Assembly: GCF_000332195.1 (NCBI RefSeq)
Contig: NZ_KB235922.1
Span: 6,173,322-6,237,321, forward strand
Direction of reading: 5' to 3'
DNA: 64,000 nucleotides
From: Pleurocapsa sp. PCC 7319
GTDB lineage: Bacteria > Cyanobacteriota > Cyanobacteriia > Cyanobacteriales > Xenococcaceae
Shown here: piece after piece, positions 20,118 to 30,305 of the stretch
How positions within the stretch are numbered: position 1 is the stretch's first letter
Layout of the letters: each line of letters begins with the position of its first letter
Notes under the pieces: generated by a model
The model's input: only the letters and a program-made list of their open reading frames with translations
What the model was told of the DNA's origin: nothing
The model's database searches: none
Position numbers and translations under genes: made by a program

Positions 20118-20432
20118 TTATTCTTCTTTAAACCAAAATTCTATTTCCGAAGTGTCTTTCTCAAACCTAGCAGCATGAACATGATTAGGTTCGACGTGAT
20201 ACCAGTCTCCAGGATAAAAATATTTTTCTTCACCATCAATAATTAAAATCAATTCACCTTGGGTAACTACTCCGTAATTATCAGTATCATGTTGATGTGG
20301 TTCGATAACTGTTTTCTCAGGATAACTAGCAAAATATATATCCACATCTTCTGTAGTTAACTTATTGGCATCAAATCTTCCTTGAAAAATTGGTAGTGAA
20401 CGAATTTTCTCTGGAAAATGAAATTGATTCAT
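20118..20432 (-). CDS. Cupin domain protein
   Basis: The 104-residue single-domain cupin has the motif EPHQHDTDNYGVVTQGELILIIDGEE (histidines near 42 and 44, then a Glu) and the second motif GDWYHVEPNHVHAARF. The metal-binding histidines are present, so it is likely to bind a divalent metal. Its substrate is unknown. It is located beside the GT2 gene on the same strand. Confidence 0.8.
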   Translation of the reverse strand: MNQFHFPEKIRSLPIFQGRFDANKLTTEDVDIYFASYPEKTVIEPHQHDTDNYGVVTQGELILIIDGEEKYFYPGDWYHVEPNHVHAARFEKDTSEIEFWFKEE

Positions 20433-20513
20433 AATTATATATTGAACATTTTATGAACATCATTAAAAAAGGTTTAATGGAACAGTAACTCTAAATATCT
20501 TGGTAATCATATT

Positions 20514-21515
20514 TTATTTTTTTCCTACAATATCTCTAATACGATAAATAGGTCTTCTTTGGGATTCATGATAAGTACGCATCAGAAGCTCAGTAACTAA
20601 ACCAAAACAAAATAACTGTACTCCAGTAAGTATTAGCAATACAGCTAAAATCAGCAAAGGGCGATCGCCGATATTCTGATTGAAGAATAATTTAATAATC
20701 GTTAAATAGGAACCCATAGCAATACCCGCAGCTAGGGAAATCACTCCACCCAAACCGAAAACGTGCATCGGACGAGTCAGAAATTTCTTCATAAAGAAAA
20801 CAGTCATCAAGTCCATGACAACTCGAATTGTTCTACCCAAGCCATATTTACTTTCTCCAAACCGTCTGGCGTGATGGCGTACTGGTACTTCCGTAATTCT
20901 CGCACCTTCAATATAGGCTAATGCTGGTAAAAAGCGGTGTAACTCGCCGTAAAGATTCATGTCCGCAATTAGTTCCGAGCGATAGGCTTTAAGAGAGCAT
21001 CCATAGTCGTGTAGTCTAACTCCCGTTACCCTAGCGATAATAATATTGGCAATTTTAGAAGGGAAAAGCCTTGTCAATGCTGCATCCTGCCTATTTTTAC
21101 GCCATCCACTGACTAAATCATAACCTTCGTTTAACTTGGCAAGCAGCATCGGAATATCAGCAGGATCGTTTTGTAAATCGCCGTCGAGAGTCACAATAAC
21201 TTTACCCACAGCTGACTCAAATCCTGCTGCCATTGCTGGAGTTTGACCATAATTTCGCCGTAGAATTACCGCTTTGAGATCGACTCTTCGGCGAGCCAAA
21301 TCAATTAATACTTGAGTTGAACCATCTTTAGAACCGTCGTCTACACAAATGATTTCGTAGCTAAGTTGTGTTTCTCTCACGGCATCAGCGATCGCCTGTA
21401 CCAAAGTCCCAATACTTTTAGCTTCGTTATATATAGGTACAACTACAGATAAATCTAGTTGAGGAGACTCTAAAACTGAAGATAAACTTAGATCTTCCAA
21501 GGATTGAGATGGCAT
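20514..21515 (-). CDS. GT2 glycosyltransferase with two C-terminal transmembrane segments
   Basis: The 333-residue protein has an N-terminal GT-A domain: LSVVVPIYNEAKSIGTLVQA, ICVDDGSKDGSTQVL, the metal-binding VTLDGDLQNDPADIP and SGWRKNRQDA. Two transmembrane helices follow near the C-terminus (VFGLGGVISLAAGIAMGSYL and LLILAVLLILTGVQLF). This layout is that of polyprenol-phosphate sugar transferases of the GtrB/DPM1-like group. It probably transfers a hexose from a nucleotide sugar to a polyprenyl phosphate in the membrane. Confidence 0.92.
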   Translation of the reverse strand: MPSQSLEDLSLSSVLESPQLDLSVVVPIYNEAKSIGTLVQAIADAVRETQLSYEIICVDDGSKDGSTQVLIDLARRRVDLKAVILRRNYGQTPAMAAGFESAVGKVIVTLDGDLQNDPADIPMLLAKLNEGYDLVSGWRKNRQDAALTRLFPSKIANIIIARVTGVRLHDYGCSLKAYRSELIADMNLYGELHRFLPALAYIEGARITEVPVRHHARRFGESKYGLGRTIRVVMDLMTVFFMKKFLTRPMHVFGLGGVISLAAGIAMGSYLTIIKLFFNQNIGDRPLLILAVLLILTGVQLFCFGLVTELLMRTYHESQRRPIYRIRDIVGKK

Positions 21516-21674
21516 ATCAGTATGGGGAATTGATAGAACTTGATTAGAATATAGTGCTGTCTTTTAGATAGCACTTACTATCTATTTCATAGATTATCTA
21601 GTATTAAATACCTGTTGTCACTAGCACAATTTTGTTTTATTTTCACAATTTGTATTTTGGATGTACTGCCTTAA

Positions 21675-23162
21675 ATGAGACTAGTTTTTGGTCGGTTGAG
21701 AAGCTTTAGTTTGATTGGCTTAATACTTTTAACTTTATTAGCTAATCAGAAGGTTTTAGGAGCGAGAAAAGACTCTGAAGCATCGATTCAATATTTTGAG
21801 GATCAAATTCCACGGATTTGTCCTGAGGATTTACCTAGGGCGATTGAAAAGATTGTTAACCGTCCTCAGTTTAAGCGATCGCTTTGGGGAATTGAGATTC
21901 AAACTTTAGGGAGTGGGGATAGTTTATACAGTCTGAACGGAGATAAATTTTTTACTCCTGCTTCTAGTGCCAAACTGCTAACTACTGCTGCTGCGTTATC
22001 TGAACTAGGTGCAGATTATCGCATTACTACTCCTATCTATGCCGTTGGAAATCCACCTCACCTAACTTCTTTAAGAATCAAAGGACAGGGAGATCCGACC
22101 ATCTCAACTAAGGAGCTAAAAAATCTAGTACATCAGTTGCAGAGACAAGGCATTAAAGAGATTGAAGAATTAATAGTTGATGATAGTTATTTTGACTCAC
22201 CGACAATCAACCCTACTTGGGAATGGTTAGATGTTCATAGTTACTTTGCTACGGCAGTCAACAGCACTATTCTCAATCAAAATACCGTCACTTTAACTTT
22301 ACTACCGCAACAGTTAGGACAGCCTGTAAAATTCCGTTGGAGTGATGCGATCGCCGCTAGACAATGGCAAGTAATTAACAAGGCTATTACTGGAGAATCA
22401 GATCTTCCCTATAACGTAGAAATTGATGGAGATCTAGGTAAACCTACGTTATTAATTCGTGGAGAATTAGCTCAAAACGAACCTCCTGATATTTGGGATT
22501 TAGCGATCGTCGATCCGGCTCATTATTTTTTAGAATCTTTACGATTACATTTAGCCCAAGCTGGCATAGCAGTAAATAAAGGATTTACATTCAACCAAAC
22601 CCATAAAAATGAATTAGAAACAGAATTAACAGCTATTACTTCCCCACCACTGCCAAAGATTCTCCAGCAAATTAATCAAGAAAGTAACAATTTATTTGCT
22701 GAAGCGATCGCTAAAATTTTAGCTAAAAAGTTAAATACTAAAACTCCCATAGAAGCGATTAATCAAAGCTTAACTAAACTGGGTATTGATCCAGAAGAAT
22801 ATATTTTAATTGATGCTTCTGGCTTGTCTCGTCAAAATTTAATTACGCCTCAAACTTTAGTCAAAACCTTGAAAATAATGTCGCGATCGCCTGAAGCAGA
22901 ATATTATCGTGAGTCCCTAGCTATTGCTGGAGTTAATGGTACTTTGAAAAATCGTTTTAGAAATACATCTGTAAGCCGAAAGCTTTGGGGTAAAACAGGT
23001 ACTTTAACAGGAGTTGTCACTTTGTCAGGGTATATATACCCATCTCAATATCCCACTATAGCTTTTAGTATTCTATTGAATAACTCTGAGATTTCTAATC
23101 GAGAAATAAGACAAGCAATTGATGAAATCGTTGTCATTATTAACCATCTAAATAAGTGTTGA
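21675..23162 (+). CDS. dacB: PBP4-type D-alanyl-D-alanine carboxypeptidase/endopeptidase
   Basis: The 495-residue penicillin-binding protein of class C has a hydrophobic N-terminal export signal and all three active-site motifs. These are SxxK in TPASSAKLLTTAAAL (near residues 98-101), SxN in QESNNLFAEAIAK, and KTG in WGKTGTLTGVV. It trims or cleaves peptidoglycan cross-links in the periplasm. The length and the insertion between SxxK and SxN match DacB. Confidence 0.93.
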   Translation: MRLVFGRLRSFSLIGLILLTLLANQKVLGARKDSEASIQYFEDQIPRICPEDLPRAIEKIVNRPQFKRSLWGIEIQTLGSGDSLYSLNGDKFFTPASSAKLLTTAAALSELGADYRITTPIYAVGNPPHLTSLRIKGQGDPTISTKELKNLVHQLQRQGIKEIEELIVDDSYFDSPTINPTWEWLDVHSYFATAVNSTILNQNTVTLTLLPQQLGQPVKFRWSDAIAARQWQVINKAITGESDLPYNVEIDGDLGKPTLLIRGELAQNEPPDIWDLAIVDPAHYFLESLRLHLAQAGIAVNKGFTFNQTHKNELETELTAITSPPLPKILQQINQESNNLFAEAIAKILAKKLNTKTPIEAINQSLTKLGIDPEEYILIDASGLSRQNLITPQTLVKTLKIMSRSPEAEYYRESLAIAGVNGTLKNRFRNTSVSRKLWGKTGTLTGVVTLSGYIYPSQYPTIAFSILLNNSEISNREIRQAIDEIVVIINHLNKC

Positions 23163-23316
23163 AGTCAGACATCTTGAATATTACATACAGTATTAATTTG
23201 TATTTTAACTAATAAGTTTTTTTAAAATATTGAGGATTAAAATTAATCTATGTGAACTGAAGAAACTTATGATATCGATTTATTCACCAGATCAAGATAA
23301 TATTTAAACTATTGCA

Positions 23317-24606
23317 ATGGCTCTTGAGTATAGTTTAATGTCTTCACCTAAAGGTTTGTATAAAAGCCGATTATTTACCTTTATCAATCGTCAAAGAATT
23401 CGTCTTAATGATCGATTAGGAATAACCATTAGAAATTTACAATTAACTACAGAGATAGGGATAAAAGGATGGATATTTCCCCTGTTTCAGATGTTCAACC
23501 AAGGTTTTTCTGTTAGGCGACAACTAAAGCAAAAAATCAAAGCATTTCTACTACTTGCTCCCAGCGATCCTGCAAAAACCAAGTCTTCCTCAACTAAGAT
23601 TGTCTCTCCCCCAATCAGCACAACAAATCCGAGACGTTTAAGTCCAGTAGCTCAAGACAATAACCGAGACGTTGAGGTAGCTCGAAAAGATGTTTTGATT
23701 CCTGTAGGAGTTAAAGAAGAAGAATTTAGACTATCTCAAAATATATCTATACAAAACTCTTTGACCTCAATACCAAAAAGATTTGGCTGGGCAATACTTA
23801 ATTGGCTACAAACTCATCCGATCATTCCCAAAATCAAATCTCTTGGTCATAGAGATCAAATTAAACCTCTGGGATATTGTGAAGAAATTAAATCTCTTAG
23901 ACAGATTGAAGAAATTGAACCCCTGGGATATTGTGAAAGTTCATTTCCTTCAATTAAATCGATCGCTGCTCCAGCTTCAGAGAAACCAAAATTACTAATT
24001 TCTCAAAATCAAGAAGCTAACGGACTAAAAAATAAGTCTTTTTTGTTGAGCTTGATTCGACGTTTGGGCTCATACAATCAGGGTAAATTGCAAGTAAGCA
24101 CCATAAATCAGCCAACAAATCCGTCCTTAGTGCCAACTAATGTTTCACCATCTCCTAGTTCTTCATCAGTTCCTAGTCCTTTGACAATTCGTAATTTATT
24201 TCAGCGAACAATTGGACACTTTTTTGGTCACAATCAGCAATTATTATTCAGTCAGCAGCCAGAAGAAAATGCTGCTTCCGATGAGCCTCGTCCGCAGATA
24301 ATACCTCAAGCACCCCAATTTATTAATCTTTCTTCTGACTCCCAAAGTGAGAATTTAACTGAAACTTTTCAGCCAGCTCCAATCCAAACCGAAAATTTGC
24401 CAGCTGGGGGTAAGCTGACAAATTCTAGTAATTCCAATAGCAAACTAGATATAGATCTAAACTTATGGGAAGCGAAAGCCACTGACGATGGCTATGTCAA
24501 AAGTATTGCAGATATTCTCCTAGAATTACTTGATCACGCTATTTGGTGGATCGAAGAACAATTCCGAAAAATTTGGCAATTTTTCAATAATTTAGTTAGA
24601 CAATAA
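23317..24606 (+). CDS. Hypothetical protein, largely disordered
   Basis: The 429-residue protein has no recognisable domain. The first ~95 residues are basic and may fold, and residues 220-380 are rich in Ser, Pro, Asn and Gln. A repeat of the form 'IKPLGYCEEIKSL' / 'IEPLGYCESS' lies near 185-210. The C-terminal ~40 residues contain a Trp-rich amphipathic helix (LLELLDHAIWWIEEQFRKIWQFF). This looks like a cyanobacterial linker or anchor protein of unknown role. The function is not inferred. Confidence 0.6.
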   Translation: MALEYSLMSSPKGLYKSRLFTFINRQRIRLNDRLGITIRNLQLTTEIGIKGWIFPLFQMFNQGFSVRRQLKQKIKAFLLLAPSDPAKTKSSSTKIVSPPISTTNPRRLSPVAQDNNRDVEVARKDVLIPVGVKEEEFRLSQNISIQNSLTSIPKRFGWAILNWLQTHPIIPKIKSLGHRDQIKPLGYCEEIKSLRQIEEIEPLGYCESSFPSIKSIAAPASEKPKLLISQNQEANGLKNKSFLLSLIRRLGSYNQGKLQVSTINQPTNPSLVPTNVSPSPSSSSVPSPLTIRNLFQRTIGHFFGHNQQLLFSQQPEENAASDEPRPQIIPQAPQFINLSSDSQSENLTETFQPAPIQTENLPAGGKLTNSSNSNSKLDIDLNLWEAKATDDGYVKSIADILLELLDHAIWWIEEQFRKIWQFFNNLVRQ

Positions 24607-24780
24607 AGGGCTTCGCCCTAGCTTTAAGCTATAAGCCATAAGCTGTAAGCTATAAGATTCAATCAAATAGGGTTTGAAACCCAATAGCGCTTTTACATTG
24701 TGCCCCTGTGGTAACAGTCAAATCAAAGCTTAGAGCTAAAAGCCTACAGCTGATAGCTTTTTGATAGAATTAAGTTAAGA
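24607..24780. repeat. Degenerate heptad repeat patch
   Basis: After the stop codon the spacer contains AAGCTAT/AAGCCAT/AAGCTGT units of period 7 (about 24624-24656) and a second shorter patch (AGCTGATAGCT near 24750). It has no coding potential. Confidence 0.7.
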
Positions 24781-24796
24781 TTGAGGACATAAAATC

Positions 24797-25672
24797 ATGG
24801 CTAGACTAGAGCTTAAACGAGCAGAAAACGTTAGTGGTGATTTTTACGTTGACTCTAGCTGTATTGATTGTGATACTTGTCGCTGGATGGCTCCAGATGT
24901 TTTTAATCGTCAAGACTCTCAATCTGCAGTGTATCATCAACCGCAAAATACAGCGGAGAGACTATTGGCAATGCAAGCTCTTTTATCTTGTCCTACCGCT
25001 TCTATTGGTACAGTAGATAAACCAACCGATATTAAGGAAGTTCAACCAACATTTCCCATAGTGGTCGAAGATAATGTATACCATTGTGGCTATCATTCCG
25101 AGGCATCTTTTGGTGCAACTAGTTACTTCATCCAAAGATCTGAGGGAAATGTTTTAATTGACTCACCTCGGTTTACGCCACCTTTAGTTAAGCGTTTAGA
25201 AAAATTAGGTGGCATTAAATATCTATATCTGACTCATCGTGATGATGTTGCCGATCATCAGAAATTTCAGCAACACTTTCAATGCGATCGCATTTTACAT
25301 TCAGATGACATTGAAGAGTCTACCCAAGGAGTTGAAATTCAATTATCTGGTCAAGAGACAGTAGAGTTGACCTCTGATATTGTAATTATTCCCGTACCTG
25401 GACATAGCAAAGGGCACACGGTTTTACTTTATCAAAACAAATTTTTATTCACAGGAGATCATTTAGCTTGGTCCCCTTATTTTAAGCATCTTTATGCTTT
25501 TTATCGTTATTGCTCGTATTCCTGGTCCGAACAAATTAAATCGATGGAAAAATTGGCTAATTATAACTTTGAATGGGTTTTGCCTGGTCACGGTCGCCGT
25601 TACCATGGTGATGGAGAAGCTATTAAACGACAATTACAGCAATGTATCAGTTGGATGAAAAAACAACCCTAA
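24797..25672 (+). CDS. Ferredoxin-MBL fold hydrolase fusion
   Basis: Residues 1-75 form a small ferredoxin-like domain with Cys22, Cys25, Cys28 and Cys65 (SSCIDCDTCRWMAPDVF ... LLSCPTASIG), suited to one [4Fe-4S] cluster. Residues 80-291 are a metallo-beta-lactamase fold with VLIDSPR, VPGHSKGHTVLLY, FTGDHLAWSP and a final LPGHGRRYHGDG. The usual HxHxDH metal motif is replaced by THRDDVADH, so the metal site is altered. The ferredoxin domain probably passes electrons to or senses redox state for the hydrolase part. The substrate is unknown. Confidence 0.85.
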   Translation: MARLELKRAENVSGDFYVDSSCIDCDTCRWMAPDVFNRQDSQSAVYHQPQNTAERLLAMQALLSCPTASIGTVDKPTDIKEVQPTFPIVVEDNVYHCGYHSEASFGATSYFIQRSEGNVLIDSPRFTPPLVKRLEKLGGIKYLYLTHRDDVADHQKFQQHFQCDRILHSDDIEESTQGVEIQLSGQETVELTSDIVIIPVPGHSKGHTVLLYQNKFLFTGDHLAWSPYFKHLYAFYRYCSYSWSEQIKSMEKLANYNFEWVLPGHGRRYHGDGEAIKRQLQQCISWMKKQP

Positions 25673-25675
25673 AAA

Positions 25676-26308
25676 TTATCGATCATTGTAAGGTTGCTTA
25701 AAATTAAACTTAATAAATACTAAGACGCTACTAATCAGAAATCCAATAATAAAGCCAAAAAGATGGCTGTGAAAACTAACTTGGGGAATTAAATTATCAA
25801 AGATAAATTGGATGACAACAATGAATATCACTTGTTGCAACCGACGTCTAGCAATAACACAATATCTTTTACGCAGCCAAATTTGAAGTGAGATTGCTAA
25901 AATAGCACCGATCAAACCCATGATCGCCGCCGAAGCTCCCACCAGAAAAACATTGCCCATTCCTAACTTATAAGCTAATAGAGAAAAAGATAGCATGGAG
26001 CCAATACCACTAACCAAATAGATAGTCAGGTAAGATTTCGCCCCTAAACTCAACTCAATTAAGCGTCCAATAAAAAAGAGAGATAACATATTGGTCGCAA
26101 GATGAAGTGAGCCGTAGTGCAGAAAGTTCGCACCCACTAGTCGCCACCATTCTCCTGCCCAAACTTTTTCGGGAATTAAAGCACCTAAACGTTCTAGAGC
26201 GATAAAATTTTGACTTCCGCCTAATTTAATTTCCAAGACATATACCACAAGATTAAGAGCAATTAAGATATATGTAGTGTAAGCAATTTTCTGATGGCTA
26301 TTCTTCAT
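25676..26308 (-). CDS. Rhomboid family intramembrane serine protease
   Basis: The 210-residue protein has about six transmembrane segments. The catalytic serine lies in VGASAAIMGLIG (GxSx type) and the catalytic histidine in FHSHLFGFIIGF. The WWRLVGANFLHYGSLHLATNM segment matches the conserved L1/TM2 region. It cleaves membrane proteins within the bilayer. Substrates cannot be inferred. It ends three bases after the convergent ferredoxin-MBL gene. Confidence 0.92.
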   Translation of the reverse strand: MKNSHQKIAYTTYILIALNLVVYVLEIKLGGSQNFIALERLGALIPEKVWAGEWWRLVGANFLHYGSLHLATNMLSLFFIGRLIELSLGAKSYLTIYLVSGIGSMLSFSLLAYKLGMGNVFLVGASAAIMGLIGAILAISLQIWLRKRYCVIARRRLQQVIFIVVIQFIFDNLIPQVSFHSHLFGFIIGFLISSVLVFIKFNFKQPYNDR

Positions 26309-26531
26309 TCAGAATATTTGAGATAAATGTCATCAACAGCTTTTTGTAGTTTAGGTTAAGTTTAGACAAAAAGAGAGTAGGGATCGCCAAAGTACGAAAA
26401 CTGATGACCTAGTTATCATACCCTTTTGTCCGATCCAAAGAAGATAAACACAATACTTTTATAAGAGTTACTGCTAAATGTTAAATTAGTAGCTATTGTT
26501 TTTTGCACTAATAATCATTCAAGTAGCTACC

Positions 26532-27617
26532 ATGACTCAACAGCAGCATATTACTTTACTTCCCGGAGATGGCATTGGTCCAGAAATTATGTCAGTGGCA
26601 GTAGAAGTGCTAAAAGCGATCGCCAGTAAACATGATCTGGAATTTACCTTTACTGAAGCCTTGATTGGTGGTGCGGCGATCGATGAGACAGGAGACCCTT
26701 TACCCGCTGAAACTTTGTCAGCCTGTCGTCAGAGTGATGCCGTGTTGCTAGCAGCTATTGGTGGTTATAAATGGGATAATTTACCCCGTCAGCAACGTCC
26801 TGAAACTGGATTATTAAAAATGCGTGCCGGACTAGAACTATTTGCTAACCTGCGACCTGCAACTATCTTGCCCCAGTTAATTGACGCTTCTTCCCTTAAA
26901 CGAGAGATAATTGAGGGAGTAGATATTATGGTAGTGCGGGAACTAACTGGAGGAATTTACTTTGGACAACCCAAAGGTATATTTGAGACGGAAACAGGAG
27001 AACAGCGTGGTGTAAACACTATGGCTTATAGTGTTAGCGAAATAGACCGCATTGCCAAAGTTGGATTTGAAACCGCCCAAAAACGTAGCGGTAAATTATG
27101 CTCCGTAGACAAAGCTAATGTGCTGGATGTGTCCCAACTATGGCGCGATCGCATTACGGCAATGGCAAAAGACTACAGCAATGTGGAATTAAGTCATCTA
27201 TATGTAGATAACGCAGCAATGCAGTTAGTTCGCGCTCCCAAACAGTTTGATACGGTCGTTACAGGTAATTTGTTCGGTGATATTCTTTCTGATGCAGCAG
27301 CGATGCTGACGGGAAGTATTGGCATGTTACCCTCTGCAAGTTTGGGAGTTGCTGGTACACCTGGAGTATTTGAGCCTGTACATGGTTCTGCACCAGATAT
27401 TGCTGGTCAAGATAAAGCCAACCCTTTGGCACAAGTACTGAGTGCCGCTATGATGTTGCGTTACGGGTTAAATCAGCCTACTGCTGCCACCGAGATTGAA
27501 ACCGCAGTTAATCAGGTATTAGACCAGGGCTACCGCACCGGGGATATTATGTCTCTGGGAATGAAAGCAGTCGGTTGCCAGGAAATGGGCGAAGTTTTGC
27601 TGAAACTAATTGCTTAA
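26532..27617 (+). CDS. leuB: 3-isopropylmalate dehydrogenase
   Basis: The 361-residue enzyme of leucine synthesis oxidises and decarboxylates 3-isopropylmalate. It has [14 protein letters not shown] at the N-terminus, the substrate-binding arginines in [11 protein letters not shown] and [12 protein letters not shown], and the NAD-binding [17 protein letters not shown]. An upstream TTG would add 12 residues, but ATG 26532 gives the family's usual N-terminus and length. Confidence 0.96.
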   Translation: MTQQQHITLLPGDGIGPEIMSVAVEVLKAIASKHDLEFTFTEALIGGAAIDETGDPLPAETLSACRQSDAVLLAAIGGYKWDNLPRQQRPETGLLKMRAGLELFANLRPATILPQLIDASSLKREIIEGVDIMVVRELTGGIYFGQPKGIFETETGEQRGVNTMAYSVSEIDRIAKVGFETAQKRSGKLCSVDKANVLDVSQLWRDRITAMAKDYSNVELSHLYVDNAAMQLVRAPKQFDTVVTGNLFGDILSDAAAMLTGSIGMLPSASLGVAGTPGVFEPVHGSAPDIAGQDKANPLAQVLSAAMMLRYGLNQPTAATEIETAVNQVLDQGYRTGDIMSLGMKAVGCQEMGEVLLKLIA

Positions 27618-27621
27618 CTGA

Positions 27622-27651
27622 ACGCTCTTCCATCTAAAGTAGGAGGAGCGT
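27622..27651. terminator. Hairpin between convergent leuB and pfkA
   Basis: ACGCTCTTCC (27622-27631) and GGAGGAGCGT (27642-27651) form a 10-bp stem with one mismatch and a 10-base loop. It lies between the two stop codons and could serve both strands, although no long T tract follows on either side. Confidence 0.4.
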
Positions 27652-27661
27652 CAACTCAGTA

Positions 27662-28807
27662 TTATCCCAAATAGATTCCGAGCGATCGCGCTGTTTGAAC
27701 CAGAAAACCATCGGCATTAACTGGACTAGGGCAAATACCTAATTGATGACGTTGTTTAATGTGACTGACAACCTTATCTAAAGGCTGAATTTGTACTTCG
27801 CCATTTTGCCAAACTACAAGCTGGTTATATTTCTCTTCCGCAATCAAGTCTATAGCTTTCTTAGCAAAAGCAGCGGCTAACAAACGATCATAAGAAGATG
27901 GTGTACCGCTACGTTGAATATGACCCAAAACTGTAGCTCTAGTTTCAATAGTATCTAAATCACAAAATTCAGCCTTATCAGTCAGACAGAGTTGGTGACT
28001 TATGTTGTCGATTTGTTGCGCTAAATAGTCACCTATATATTTCTCTTTTTCTCCTTGAATATTTTTGACCCCTTCGGCAATAGTAATTAAAGCAAATTTT
28101 CTGCCTAAAGACCTCAACTTAGCAATGTGAATACAAATATTAGTTACTAAATCTAGATCTATTTTCGGTGTTAATTCAGGAATTAATATAATATCCGCAC
28201 CACCAGCAATACCAGAAGAAAGTGCCAAATGACCAGCATTACGTCCCATAACCTGAACAATCATAGTACGGTCGTGACTAGCAGCAGTAAAGGTAAGATC
28301 GTAGAGAGCAGAAGTTACTTTGTCTACCGCCGTATCGAATCCGACAGATCTTTCGGTAAATGGAACATCATTATCTATTGTCTTAGGAATTGCGACCAAA
28401 TTCCACTGTCCCTGTTGTGCTAAGTCGTAAATGATATCTAAACTGCCGTCTCCTCCTACCGCTATCAAAGCATCGAGTTCAAGATCCTGATAACCTTGAA
28501 TAATAGTTTTGGCGATCGCTTGATCTTCCGTATTACCTTTACTCAAGGAGCCTAAAATACTACCGCTCAGAAATTGTAGGATATCTATGCCGTGTAGCAA
28601 CCCAGGAATATCGTAACCATGCTCTTTTAGTTTCAAATCATTTGAGTGGCACTTGTGTTGTTCTAGCCGCAGAAAACCATCTGTACCGTAGGGAATGCCA
28701 TATACTTCCCATCCTTTCTGGCTCGAACATTTGACTACAGCGCGTATAATTGCGTTTAATCCAGGACAGTCTCCACCACTAGTAAGAATTCCGATTCTCT
28801 TATTCAT
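27662..28807 (-). CDS. pfkA: 6-phosphofructokinase
   Basis: The 381-residue glycolytic enzyme has [13 protein letters not shown] at the N-terminus, the nucleotide site GGDGSL, the catalytic PKTIDNDV motif and the allosteric-core segment [11 protein letters not shown] Gly follows the GGD and suggests ATP rather than pyrophosphate as donor. The Lys in PKTIDND is the residue found in non-canonical ATP-PFKs and PPi-PFKs. The donor should therefore be regarded as probably ATP. It is 18 bp downstream of the DHOD-like gene, so the two are likely co-transcribed. Confidence 0.93.
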   Translation of the reverse strand: MNKRIGILTSGGDCPGLNAIIRAVVKCSSQKGWEVYGIPYGTDGFLRLEQHKCHSNDLKLKEHGYDIPGLLHGIDILQFLSGSILGSLSKGNTEDQAIAKTIIQGYQDLELDALIAVGGDGSLDIIYDLAQQGQWNLVAIPKTIDNDVPFTERSVGFDTAVDKVTSALYDLTFTAASHDRTMIVQVMGRNAGHLALSSGIAGGADIILIPELTPKIDLDLVTNICIHIAKLRSLGRKFALITIAEGVKNIQGEKEKYIGDYLAQQIDNISHQLCLTDKAEFCDLDTIETRATVLGHIQRSGTPSSYDRLLAAAFAKKAIDLIAEEKYNQLVVWQNGEVQIQPLDKVVSHIKQRHQLGICPSPVNADGFLVQTARSLGIYLG

Positions 28808-28825
28808 AGTTAGCTTAATTGATAA

Positions 28826-29848
28826 TTATTGACGATGAACCAATCCTTGATGAGGCTGATAGGTTTGTACTGCTCTAAGATATTGCACTCGTTCAAAAAT
28901 ACTAGGATCGGGACAATTTATTTGGCTCATGCAACCCCTTAACTGAGTGATTGAATCGTATTCTTTGATATCTAGCCACTCAATTAAATCTTTTTCGATC
29001 TTATGTAGCTGTTGGATGCCATGACTCAATAGAACGCTGACTAACATAGTGACATTTGCCCCGACCATGATCATTTTGACGACATCATGGGCGGTACTAA
29101 TACCACTGGTGGCTGCGAAATCAAGAGGGAGAGTTCGATATAAAATCGCAATCCAACGCATGGGTAAACGTATTTCTCTAGATGTACTGAGAAGTAAGTT
29201 GGGTTCTGCTTCTAAAGTCATTAAATCAATATCTGGTTGATAAAAACGATTAAATAATACTAAGCCTCTTGCCCCTGCGTTGCTCAGTCGTTTTGCCATA
29301 TTTGCCATGCTACTAAAAAAAGGACTCAGTTTCACTGCTACGGGTAAGTTTACTGCTGAGGTGACGGTACGAACTATATCAACATAGGTTTGTTCTACTT
29401 GTTCTCCAGTTATTTCTATATCTGTAGGAACATAATAAATGTTTAGTTCTAGGGCATCTGCACCAGCTTGTTCTAACTTGTTAGCGTAATCACTCCATCC
29501 ACCGATAGTAGAGCTATTGAGACTAGCAATAATGGGAATACCGACAGTTTCTTTGGCATAGCGAATCTGATTCAGGTACGCTTCGGAACCAACATGGAAA
29601 ATTTCCTGTTTGGGGAAGTAGGGAGTTGCTTTGGAGTTGCTTTCCTTACCGTGTGTAATATGATGATATAAGGCGTGGCGTTCTTCTAATAGTTGCTCTT
29701 CAAATAGAGAGTGGAGGACTACTGCTGATGCTCCTGCATCTTCAATGCGTTTAATATTATCTATGTTTTCGGTTAGGGGGGCAGCTGCTCCAACGACCAA
29801 AGGCGATCGCAATTCCAACCCCAAATATGTGGTAGATAAATCAACCAT
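28826..29848 (-). CDS. Dihydroorotate dehydrogenase-like flavoprotein
   Basis: The 340-residue TIM-barrel protein begins VDLSTTYLGLELRSPLVVGAA and contains IPIIASLNSSTIGGWSDYA, ADALELNIYYVP, LPVAVKLSPFFSSM and ISTAHDVVKMIMVGA, as in the DHOD-like group related to class 1 PyrD. Family members bind FMN and are often found near pyruvate:ferredoxin oxidoreductase genes in cyanobacteria. Their reaction is not established, so pyrD is not used as a symbol. It is followed by pfkA after 18 bp. Confidence 0.85.
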   Translation of the reverse strand: MVDLSTTYLGLELRSPLVVGAAAPLTENIDNIKRIEDAGASAVVLHSLFEEQLLEERHALYHHITHGKESNSKATPYFPKQEIFHVGSEAYLNQIRYAKETVGIPIIASLNSSTIGGWSDYANKLEQAGADALELNIYYVPTDIEITGEQVEQTYVDIVRTVTSAVNLPVAVKLSPFFSSMANMAKRLSNAGARGLVLFNRFYQPDIDLMTLEAEPNLLLSTSREIRLPMRWIAILYRTLPLDFAATSGISTAHDVVKMIMVGANVTMLVSVLLSHGIQQLHKIEKDLIEWLDIKEYDSITQLRGCMSQINCPDPSIFERVQYLRAVQTYQPHQGLVHRQ

Positions 29849-30305
29849 TTGTTTACCTCTCTGACTTACTTTTCAGATTAGTAAATTCTTTTGAGGAATT
29901 TGTGAGTAACTGAAGTTGATATCACTTAAGTTTTAACTGGTTTTGCCCCCCAAGAAGTATTGGATTAATAATCATATCGAGATTGACTCCTCACCGCCCT
30001 AAAGAGTCGGTGATTCTGGTTTTTAGTTTTTAGTTTTTAGTTCAAATTGACTACTAATTACTAATTACTAATTACTAAAAGAAGTCTTCCTAGAAGAAAG
30101 AGGCTTTAAACCCAGAACGATGGTAATTAGGCAGAGCCTACTGCAATCATGCGAGCGCTGTTTTCTGTAGTGAGATCGCCTAAAATCCACTCTCTTTGTC
30201 CCCTACCGATAGGCAAGAAAGTTTAGACTAGTAGCTCATCAAGTTTGTTTTGAGGAGTGAAAAAGATCTAGTATCAAGGGTAAGATCGGACCTGATTTGG
30301 GGGTG
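29849..30305. other. Spacer with heptad repeats and a hairpin fragment
   Basis: About 460 bp without a gene. 29990-30016 (CCTCACCGCCCTAAAG ... CGGTGA) resembles the end hairpin of IS200/IS605-type elements. It is followed by three TTTTTAG units (30020-30040) and three TAATTAC units (30055-30075). The rest is unremarkable. The IS605 resemblance is a weak reading by eye. Confidence 0.5.
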
